NCBI GenBank assembly: GCA_937880335.1
Contig: CALFLJ010000103.1
Coordinates: 1-15,408 of the forward strand
Source: an uncultured Succinatimonas sp.
GTDB taxonomy: Bacteria; Pseudomonadota; Gammaproteobacteria; Enterobacterales; Succinivibrionaceae
DNA: 15,408 nt
Direction of reading: 5' to 3'
The notes beneath the pieces are model-generated. The model was not told the origin of the DNA and made no database searches. It worked only from the letters and a program-made list of their open reading frames with translations. A program made the position numbers and the translations under genes. Numbering within the stretch: the first letter of the stretch is position 1; each line of letters begins with the position of its first letter. Below, in pieces: positions 7,473-13,985 of this stretch.

Positions 7473-8751
7473 AGTCATCCTCACGTAATAAAACGCAAGT
7501 ACTTAAATCAAGTGGTTTATCATAAGGAATTTTAACAAAGTAACCACTACCTGCAGCTACATCTATGCTCTTACCATCTCTACGATTTACCATTTCTTTT
7601 GGACTTAAATCAATAAGCCCCTGAGGGGTGAATAGTTTTAAATTTGAGTCTTTATCGAAGCGGTTTTTGACCTCAATTTCAAGTTCATTATTTTCATGAG
7701 ACAAGATCTCTCCTACAATTTGCCATTTGCCAGGGCGTGGGGCATTTGTAGCATAATCTTGCGTTTCATCTGGACGGTGAGGAACTAAAAGACCTGTAGT
7801 ATAGCCACGAGATGGAATAGAATTTACAATCCTATAACTTTCAGACGGAACATCCTTACCTTCACAGATGGCATCTACTGCCAGGCGGTATGCTCGTGAG
7901 ATTGCCGCTGAGTAGAAAGGAGAGCGGGAACGACCTTCGATCTTAAGCGAATCAACACCTGTTTTAATAAGCTCTTTTAAAACAGGTAGCGCACAGAGAT
8001 CTTTTGAGTTCATAAGGTAAGAACCACAGGTGTCCTCTTCCATGGTCATAATTTCACCGGGATGATTTTGTACATCCTCAACTTCCATAGAGAGTGAGCT
8101 TAAATCAGAAAACTCAGGCCCTGTAGCTGCGTGTACATTGCGCACCTTAAGACCGTAGCGACATGAGTTATTACAGGCCCCTATATTAGCATCTCGGTGT
8201 GATAGAAAACCTGAAATTAAGCATCGACCTGATACAGCTATGCATAAGGCTCCGTGAACGAAAACCTCAACTTCCATATCAGGGCAGGCCTGCTTTATAA
8301 GGTCAATTTCTGTAATAGAAAGCTCACGAGCTAGAATACAGCGCTTAAGTCCGACCTTTTGCCAAAATTTTACAGCTCCTGCATTTACAGTATTTGCCTG
8401 TACTGACAGATGAATAGGGATATCTGGGTATCTTTCACGTACCATGTCAATAAGACCTGGATCACCCATAATGAAGGCATCAGGCTTTAAGGATGCCATT
8501 TCATCTAATATAGGTAAAAAACCTGAAGTTCTTCTTACGTGAGGAATAATATTTAATACGGCATGGACTTTTTTACCTAAGGCGTGAGCCTCTTCAATTC
8601 CTTTTACAAAGTCATCATGTAAAAAACCGTTGCCACGAACGCGTAATGACCATTTAGGTACACCGGCGTAAACTGCATCAGCTCCATAGTTTATGGCCAT
8701 ATGCAGATGTTTAAGAGAGCCGGCAGGGGCTAGAACCTCAGGCTTTTGCAC
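7471..8751 (-). CDS. trhP: tRNA hydroxylation protein TrhP (peptidase U32 family; YegQ)
   Basis: This U32-family protein matches E. coli TrhP/YegQ, which is needed for prephenate-dependent 5-hydroxylation of wobble U34 in certain tRNAs, the precursor of cmo5U/mcmo5U. The N-terminus shows LAPAGS and the GADAVYAG segment. The U32 signature EVFVHGALCIAVSGRC follows, with C170 and C177, then C193 and C197, all consistent with the Fe-S ligands proposed for the family. I place the start at GTG 8751-8749. The encoded [M]QKPEVLAPAG then lines up with the E. coli MFKPELLSPAG, and a GGAGA (8765-8761) lies 9 nt upstream. A TTG at 8757-8755 would add two residues but leaves only 3 nt to that site; no in-frame ATG is available. 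The coding region overlaps the 3' end of rdgC by 14 nt, so coupled translation is likely. Length is 426 aa, against 453 in E. coli. Confidence 0.93.
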   Translation of the reverse strand: MQKPEVLAPAGSLKHLHMAINYGADAVYAGVPKWSLRVRGNGFLHDDFVKGIEEAHALGKKVHAVLNIIPHVRRTSGFLPILDEMASLKPDAFIMGDPGLIDMVRERYPDIPIHLSVQANTVNAGAVKFWQKVGLKRCILARELSITEIDLIKQACPDMEVEVFVHGALCIAVSGRCLISGFLSHRDANIGACNNSCRYGLKVRNVHAATGPEFSDLSSLSMEVEDVQNHPGEIMTMEEDTCGSYLMNSKDLCALPVLKELIKTGVDSLKIEGRSRSPFYSAAISRAYRLAVDAICEGKDVPSESYRIVNSIPSRGYTTGLLVPHRPDETQDYATNAPRPGKWQIVGEILSHENNELEIEVKNRFDKDSNLKLFTPQGLIDLSPKEMVNRRDGKSIDVAAGSGYFVKIPYDKPLDLSTCVLLREDD

Positions 8752-9652
8752 AGTCAAATGTCTCCATAATATAACTACCTAATTCTTTTAACATCTCACC
8801 TTGTAAGACTAAATGTGATTGCATATCGGCAATTGCGTCATCCGTCTTTTGTGGAAGATTGCGCTCTAAATACTGATCTGTAGGCTTTAAACGCTTGCAG
8901 CTTAAATCAGAACATAAAACCATCATAAGGGAGTCATCAAAGTTTAATTGTACTTCGGTTACAACCTTTCCAGCTTGTAGATGAACAGAAATTTCATCAG
9001 AGGTTAGATCCTCTCTTGAGGCTCTGATTATGCCACCATCATCGTCTATACTCTTAAGAGTTGTGTCAGTTCCTAAGCTAAAACGAGATACGGGATGACC
9101 ATCTTTAAGCCATGAGGTTAACTTATCCTCAACAAGACAGTGAGGTTCTAAAAGCTTAGCTGGGAAGGTGGTAAAGGCCTCGCGTAACATGGCAAGACCT
9201 TTTTCAGCACGTTTAGCTGAGCTTGCAGAGCAGGCACACATGCCAATTTCAGGATTGCACCATAAGAGAAGATCTCTTCGAGTGGCAAAAGCTCTTGAAA
9301 GAAGCTGATTTACAACAGCTGATTTCAAAGCCTCTTTCTCGTTCTTACGCAACTGGCGTTTTAACTCTAGTTCTTTTTGTAAAACAAGCTCATGTAGCTG
9401 ATTGTTAACCACAGATGACGGTAATAACTTTGTTTCTTCAACTAGACGAAAGAAATGGTTGTTTGCAGAAGAAAAATGAAAAGGGGTATTCTCGCCAAAA
9501 AGCGGGGCGAAACCTACAGTTGAGATTTCCTGAGCCATGCAAGGACGAAAGGCAACACCTTCTACAGCGTCCTCGACATCAACTTCGTTTTTAAATATTT
9601 CATTTAGTTCACTAAAATCTACAGTATAAAAACGAGCATTTTTAAACCACAT
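8738..9652 (-). CDS. rdgC: Recombination-associated protein RdgC
   Basis: RdgC is a ring-shaped dimer that binds duplex DNA without sequence preference and restrains RecA filament activity; it is nucleoid-associated and needed in recBC sbcBC backgrounds. The 304-aa length fits the E. coli 303 aa. Shared blocks include the start MWFKN, FRPC (36-39), ETKLLPS (73-79), the Lys/Arg/Glu-rich stretch with KNEKEALK, SRAFATR, DDDGGIIRASREDLTSDEIS, AGKVVTEVQL and CKRLKP. No truncation or frameshift is seen. The ATG at 9652-9650 fits the family N-terminus, although the upstream site is weak (TGGA, 9 nt away). A good promoter lies about 80 bp upstream, and palindromes lie in the predicted leader. trhP overlaps its 3' end, so the two probably form one transcript. 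Pairing a recombination modulator with a tRNA hydroxylation gene has no obvious functional reason and may be only transcriptional. Confidence 0.95.
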   Translation of the reverse strand: MWFKNARFYTVDFSELNEIFKNEVDVEDAVEGVAFRPCMAQEISTVGFAPLFGENTPFHFSSANNHFFRLVEETKLLPSSVVNNQLHELVLQKELELKRQLRKNEKEALKSAVVNQLLSRAFATRRDLLLWCNPEIGMCACSASSAKRAEKGLAMLREAFTTFPAKLLEPHCLVEDKLTSWLKDGHPVSRFSLGTDTTLKSIDDDGGIIRASREDLTSDEISVHLQAGKVVTEVQLNFDDSLMMVLCSDLSCKRLKPTDQYLERNLPQKTDDAIADMQSHLVLQGEMLKELGSYIMETFDCAKA

Positions 9653-9682
9653 ATTGATATTCCATTTGCTTTTTTTAAGGGA

Positions 9683-9702
9683 ATCTACTTTAGAAAGTAG
9701 AT
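9683..9702. repeat. 9-bp perfect inverted repeat in the rdgC leader
   Basis: The arms ATCTACTTT and AAAGTAGAT are separated by only 2 nt. The repeat lies downstream of the predicted rdgC transcription start, so it could fold as a small RNA hairpin or bind a dimeric regulator on DNA. No U tract follows it on the rdgC strand, so it is not a standard terminator. Confidence 0.6.
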
Positions 9703-9704
9703 AG

Positions 9705-9716
9705 AAAAGTACTTTT
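9705..9716. repeat. 12-bp perfect palindrome AAAAGTACTTTT
   Basis: This palindrome lies 2 bp from the neighbouring inverted repeat and shares its AGTA/TACT core. It falls just downstream of the predicted rdgC start point, where a bound repressor could act. Palindromes of this size also occur by chance in AT-rich DNA. Confidence 0.45.
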
Positions 9717-9729
9717 AGATTAATTTCTA

Positions 9730-9758
9730 ATTATCTTAATAAAGCCAGTTTTTTTCAA
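9730..9758 (-). promoter_or_regulatory. Predicted sigma70-type promoter of rdgC-trhP
   Basis: On the minus strand, TTGAAA (9758-9753) and GATAAT (9735-9730) are separated by exactly 17 bp. This predicts a start near 9723 and a leader of about 70 nt to the rdgC ATG. Confidence 0.7.
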
Positions 9759-9789
9759 GTTTCAAAAGCCGTTGATATAGGCCTTGTAA

Positions 9790-9818
9790 TTGAAAAAACA
9801 CAGTAAAATTGCTATAAT
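9790..9818 (+). promoter_or_regulatory. Predicted strong sigma70-type promoter of gyrA-serC
   Basis: TTGAAA (9790-9795) and a perfect TATAAT (9813-9818) are separated by 17 bp, and TGC directly before the -10 box gives an extended -10 element. This predicts a start near 9825, about 42 nt before the gyrA ATG. It is the best promoter match in the window. Its -35 box lies 31 bp from that of the divergent rdgC promoter, so the two could influence each other through local supercoiling. Confidence 0.8.
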
Positions 9819-9866
9819 TTGAAGACTATTCTAAATCTAAAATATATTGAATTAAGGTAAATATTA

Positions 9867-12854
9867 ATGTCAGATACTACCGACACCCCGCAGGGAGATA
9901 AGCCTTTAGATGATAAGGCTCAAAATAGCACTGAGGTGCAAAATACTCCTATTCAAAATGGCAGTACCCCAGAGGGCTCTGACGGACAGAATGCCGATAC
10001 CACTGCAGAAAGTGTTAATTCATCAGTGGCCTTAGTTAATCTTGAGGATGAATTAAAACAGTCCTTTATTGATTATGCAATGTCGGTAATCGTTGATCGT
10101 GCTTTGCCTGATGTACGTGATGGTTTAAAGCCGGTTCATCGTCGTGTTTTATTTGATATGTACGACTTAAAGGTCTGGCACAGTGGTCAGACTAAGAAGT
10201 CAGCACGTATCGTAGGTGACGTAATTGGTCGTTTTCACCCTCATGGTGATACCGCTGTCTATGAGACCATTGTCCGTATGGCACAGTGGTTCTCGATGCG
10301 TGAGCCTTTAATTTTTGGTCAGGGTAATTTTGGTGATATCGATGGTGATGGCGCAGCTGCTATGCGTTATACCGAAATTAAGATGACCAAGATTGCCGAG
10401 GCTATGTTAACTGACATCGACAAGGATACAGTTAACTCCTATCCAAACTATGATGGTAATGAGCAGATCCCAGAAGTTCTGCCAGCTCGCTTTCCTAATC
10501 TTTTAGTAAACGGTTCATCTGGTATTGCCGTAGGTATGGCAACCAATATTCCGCCTCATAATTTAGGCGAGATTATCGATGGTACTGTAGCTTTATTAGA
10601 CAATCCAAATCTAACCTTAGATGAGCTTATGGAGTATATTCCAGGCCCTGATTTCCCAACAGGCGGTATTATCGTAGGTAAGGATGGAATTCGTCAGGCT
10701 TATGCTACAGGACGAGGCCGTTGTGTAATACGTTCTCGTACTCATACTGAAACAGATAAATCAGGTCGTAAGACTATTATCGTCGATGAGATCCCTTATG
10801 TAGTTCATAAGGTGGATATTGTAAAGCAGATCTCTCAGTTAGTACGTGATAAGAAGATAGAAGGTATTGCCGAGGTTAACGATTTATCTGATAAGGATAA
10901 TGCCGTACGTATTGCCATCGATCTTAAGCGTGATGCTTATGAGGAAGCGGTTTTAAATAACCTTTACTCTCAAACCATGTTGCAGTCCTCTTTTGGAATC
11001 AATATGGTTGCCTTAGTGCACAATCATCCGCGTCAACTCTCGCTTATGGAAATTTTAAACGAATTCTTAAAATTCCGTCGTGAGATTGTTACACGCCGTA
11101 CAGTATATCTTTTACGTCAGGACCGTCGTAAGGCTCACATTGATGAAGGTCTTATGGTGGCAAAGGCTAATATCCAAAAGATAATAGATCTTATTACTTC
11201 CTCTCAAAATCAAGATGAGGCACGAGCTCGTCTTATGGAAGAGGGCTGGGATGGACAGATGATTGGTACCTTAATTGAGCGTACCGAAGAGGGAATCAAT
11301 ATTTCTCTGCCTCAAGGTATTCCTGAGGACAGAGGTCTTATTGACGGCAAGTATTATCTCTCAGAGATGCAGGCTCGTGCCATTTTAGCATTACAGCTCT
11401 CACGTCTTACTCATTTGGCACAAGATGAGATCTTAAATGATTACAAGGCTCTATTGGTCAATATTAGAGGGTATTTGCAGATCTTAAATGATCCTGAGCG
11501 TATGAAGGCTGTAATCCGTGAGGATCTTTTAGCCTGTCGTAACGAATTTGCCAATAAGAGACGTACTGATTTCACTCGTGCTTTAGGTAAATTTGATAAA
11601 GCAGATTTAATTGCTAAGCAAGATGTTATCGTCACTTTATCTTATGAGGGTTATATTAAGTACCAGGATATAGCCTCCTATGAGAGTCAAGCTCATGGTG
11701 GAAAGGGACGCAAAGCTGCTAACCTTAAGGATGAGGATTTTGTTACTAATGTAGTTGTGGCAAATACTCATGATAGGCTTATGTGCTTTACCAACCTAAG
11801 CCGTGTCTTTAGCACCACTGTTTATGATTTGCCAACCTCAGAAAATCGTACCTGGAGAGGTCGTCCTGTACAAAACGTCTTTGAGGTAGAGGAGAATGAG
11901 CGAATTACCGCCATGCTTCCTTTAAGCAAGTTTGAGGATGATACTTACTTTGTTTTAGCTACTAAAAAAGGTTATGTCAAAAAGACTCAAGCATCTGCCT
12001 ATGCTAATTTCCTAAATCGAGATTCAAATCGTGGCCTTAAGGCTATTATCTTAGATGAAGGAGATGAGCTAATTGGAGCTGATATAACCTCAGGTGATGA
12101 TGATATTTTCCTATTTACCTCAGACGGTCGTTGTATCCGTTTCTGCGAGTATTACAAGACTAAAGACAATCAGCCTGATGTAGATGACAATGAGAACACA
12201 ACTGATAATGACGAGGAAACTGAGGATTCATCAAAGGATCGCCACAGTGGTAACGGTTTAAGACCTAGTGGACGTAATTCTCGTGGTGTACGTGGTATAC
12301 GTCTTTTAGCAGATGCAACTGTTGTTTCAATGCTTACAGTGTCTCCTGATAATGAAAACGCCTCAGCCTTTATTGCATCATCAAATGGTTTTGGCAAGCG
12401 TATGCTCTTAGATACAGTAAGCCGTCATAATCGTGGTGGTCAGGGGGTTATGGTAATGGGTAATTTAGAGCGTAATGGTAAGGTCATAGGTGCCGTAATG
12501 GCAGATGATGACAGTGAATTTATGCTCATTACAAATCAAGGACAGCTTATAAGATCTCCTATGAATGCCGTGCGTGAGTGTGGCAGAAGTGCTGCAGGTG
12601 TTATCATCATGCGTACCGATGCCGATTCTGAGGTTGTTGGATTGCAGGCTATTTCTGCTAATGTGGTAGAGAATAGTCACAAGACCCAAGAGGCCCGTCA
12701 GAAAGAAAAACAGGCCTTAAAGGAGATGGAAGAGCAGGAAAAATTGCGAGAGGAAGAGGCTAGATTAGCCTCCGAGGCCCACAATGCACAACAAGAGACA
12801 AATGAAGACAGTGCTCAAGAACAGCCTATAAATGAGGAAAATGAAAATGTCTAA
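9867..12854 (+). CDS. gyrA: DNA gyrase subunit A
   Basis: GyrA is the breakage-reunion subunit of gyrase (A2B2), which introduces negative supercoils using ATP hydrolysed by GyrB. The catalytic tyrosine is Y168 in AAMRYTE (E. coli Y122, offset 46). The quinolone region reads HPHGDTAVYE, with T129 and E133 at E. coli positions 83 and 87. The C-terminal beta-pinwheel follows, with the GyrA-box position reading QAHGGKG (608-614) instead of QRRGGKG. The length of 995 aa against 875 in E. coli reflects three extra parts: an N-terminal acidic/polar extension of about 46 residues, an Asp/Glu-rich insert near 764-800 between pinwheel blades, and a long charged tail (about 935-995). Motif order and the VANTHD, GDELIG and TGVRGIRL-type blade repeats fit GyrA better than ParC. 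The start has AAGGT at 9854-9858. serC overlaps its stop. Confidence 0.97.
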   Translation: MSDTTDTPQGDKPLDDKAQNSTEVQNTPIQNGSTPEGSDGQNADTTAESVNSSVALVNLEDELKQSFIDYAMSVIVDRALPDVRDGLKPVHRRVLFDMYDLKVWHSGQTKKSARIVGDVIGRFHPHGDTAVYETIVRMAQWFSMREPLIFGQGNFGDIDGDGAAAMRYTEIKMTKIAEAMLTDIDKDTVNSYPNYDGNEQIPEVLPARFPNLLVNGSSGIAVGMATNIPPHNLGEIIDGTVALLDNPNLTLDELMEYIPGPDFPTGGIIVGKDGIRQAYATGRGRCVIRSRTHTETDKSGRKTIIVDEIPYVVHKVDIVKQISQLVRDKKIEGIAEVNDLSDKDNAVRIAIDLKRDAYEEAVLNNLYSQTMLQSSFGINMVALVHNHPRQLSLMEILNEFLKFRREIVTRRTVYLLRQDRRKAHIDEGLMVAKANIQKIIDLITSSQNQDEARARLMEEGWDGQMIGTLIERTEEGINISLPQGIPEDRGLIDGKYYLSEMQARAILALQLSRLTHLAQDEILNDYKALLVNIRGYLQILNDPERMKAVIREDLLACRNEFANKRRTDFTRALGKFDKADLIAKQDVIVTLSYEGYIKYQDIASYESQAHGGKGRKAANLKDEDFVTNVVVANTHDRLMCFTNLSRVFSTTVYDLPTSENRTWRGRPVQNVFEVEENERITAMLPLSKFEDDTYFVLATKKGYVKKTQASAYANFLNRDSNRGLKAIILDEGDELIGADITSGDDDIFLFTSDGRCIRFCEYYKTKDNQPDVDDNENTTDNDEETEDSSKDRHSGNGLRPSGRNSRGVRGIRLLADATVVSMLTVSPDNENASAFIASSNGFGKRMLLDTVSRHNRGGQGVMVMGNLERNGKVIGAVMADDDSEFMLITNQGQLIRSPMNAVRECGRSAAGVIIMRTDADSEVVGLQAISANVVENSHKTQEARQKEKQALKEMEEQEKLREEEARLASEAHNAQQETNEDSAQEQPINEENENV

Positions 12855-13935
12855 ACCCTGGAATTATGCTGCAGGACCGTGCATGTTACCTCCACCTGTG
12901 ATGGAGCAGGCCCAGAAGGAATTTTTAAGCTTTAATGGCGTAGGGGTAGGTGTAGTTGAGTTATCTCACCGCTCAGCTGAATTTACCGCAGTAGCCAAAG
13001 AAGCCGAAGAGAATTTACGTAAGCTTTTGGATATTCCTGACAATTACAAGATCCTCTTTGAGCAAGGTGGTGGCCGTGGTCAATTTGCTGCAATTCCACT
13101 TAATATTTTACCTGAGGATGGCTTTGCAGATTACTTTGTAACAGGTCACTGGTCACGTTGTGCCTATAAGGAATGTGCTGAACGTTTTGGCAAGGCTATT
13201 TTACATGAATGTGCTCCTCGTGATGAGAATGGAAAGTATTATATTGACTATGATGCTATGCAGGTAACTCCTGGTGCAAGCTATGCTTATGTTTGCATAA
13301 ATGAGACTGTAAATGGCATTGAGATGGATGATTTGCCTAATACAGGTGATGTGCCTTTGATTGCTGACATGTCATCTAACATCCTGACTCGTCCAATTGA
13401 TGTAAGACGTTTTGGCGCCATCATCTTTGGTGTACAGAAGAATGTAGCCCCATCAGGAATGACAATTACCATTGTAAGAGATGATTTATTGGGACATAGC
13501 CGTAAATATTGCCCTTCAGTGCTTGATTGGTCAGTTCTGTCGCAATATTCTTCTATGTATAATACCCCTTGCACTTTCTCCTGGTATATGGCAATGCTAA
13601 ATTTCCGTTGGATTGCAAGTTTAGGTGGTGTAAAAGAGTTAGCTCGTATAAATCAGGAAAAAGCTGATTTACTTTACGGTTATCTTGATACTACAGATTT
13701 TTATATCTGCCCAATTGCAAAGGGATCTCGTTCTCGGGTTAACTGCGTATTTGTCCTAAAGGATGAGGGCTTAAACAATGAGTTCTTATCTGAGGCTAAG
13801 GCACATAATTTAATTGGTCTTAAGGGGCATAAGGTATTAGGCGGTATGCGTGCAAGTATCTATAATGCAATGCCTCTTGAGGGCGTTGAAGCTTTAGTAG
13901 AGTTCTTAAAGGAATTTGAAAAGAAACACGCCTAA
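12847..13935 (+). CDS. serC: Phosphoserine/phosphohydroxythreonine aminotransferase SerC
   Basis: SerC is a cytosolic PLP enzyme that converts 3-phosphohydroxypyruvate to phosphoserine using glutamate (serine synthesis) and also acts in the DXP-dependent pyridoxal phosphate pathway. PLP-binding K198 sits in GVQKN. Substrate- and cofactor-site residues are in place: H41/R42 in SHRS, R77 in GGGRGQ, W102 in GHWS, and the C-terminal GGMRASIYNAMP block. With the ATG at 12847 the protein is 362 aa, equal in length to the E. coli enzyme and with matching residue numbers. GAGGAAA (12834-12840) is well placed for this start, whereas the ATGs at 12832 and 12841 lie on or too close to that site. The gene overlaps the gyrA stop by 8 nt, which suggests coupled translation and a shared transcript. 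The gyrA-serC order is also found in Pseudomonas. Confidence 0.97.
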   Translation: MSKPWNYAAGPCMLPPPVMEQAQKEFLSFNGVGVGVVELSHRSAEFTAVAKEAEENLRKLLDIPDNYKILFEQGGGRGQFAAIPLNILPEDGFADYFVTGHWSRCAYKECAERFGKAILHECAPRDENGKYYIDYDAMQVTPGASYAYVCINETVNGIEMDDLPNTGDVPLIADMSSNILTRPIDVRRFGAIIFGVQKNVAPSGMTITIVRDDLLGHSRKYCPSVLDWSVLSQYSSMYNTPCTFSWYMAMLNFRWIASLGGVKELARINQEKADLLYGYLDTTDFYICPIAKGSRSRVNCVFVLKDEGLNNEFLSEAKAHNLIGLKGHKVLGGMRASIYNAMPLEGVEALVEFLKEFEKKHA

Positions 13936-13942
13936 TGAAGTT

Positions 13943-13966
13943 CTTCCCGCAGGTAACTGCGGGAAG
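13943..13966 (+). promoter_or_regulatory. Stable intergenic hairpin with GNRA-type loop between serC and fadD
   Basis: A perfect 10-bp GC-rich stem (CTTCCCGCAG/CTGCGGGAAG) closes a GTAA tetraloop 7 nt after the serC stop. No U tract follows on either strand, so it does not look like a standard intrinsic terminator. It could be a partial terminator, a 3'-end stabiliser or an mRNA processing point between serC and fadD. Confidence 0.65.
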
Positions 13967-13985
13967 CTAACATAAGGATAACTTT

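Noticed and set aside
9223..9408. 61-codon plus-strand frame opposite rdgC
   Set aside because: Shadow of the rdgC coding sequence, with no ribosome binding site or known motif.
11441..12689. Three minus-strand frames of 64-75 codons opposite gyrA
   Set aside because: All mirror gyrA codons, including its acidic insert, and show no independent gene features.
9867..12854. Possible assignment as ParC (topoisomerase IV subunit A) because the GyrA-box is degenerate and Glu replaces Asp at position 87
   Set aside because: The full six-blade C-terminal domain with GyrA-like blade motifs, the colinear match to E. coli GyrA at a constant offset of 46 through the N-terminal domain, and the serC neighbour all favour GyrA.
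13287..13574. 95-codon minus-strand frame opposite serC
   Set aside because: Lies fully inside serC, which has intact catalytic residues; no independent evidence of translation.
13936..13985. FadR operator before fadD
   Set aside because: The gap is occupied by the serC/fadD hairpin and the ribosome binding site; no FadR-like palindrome is visible.
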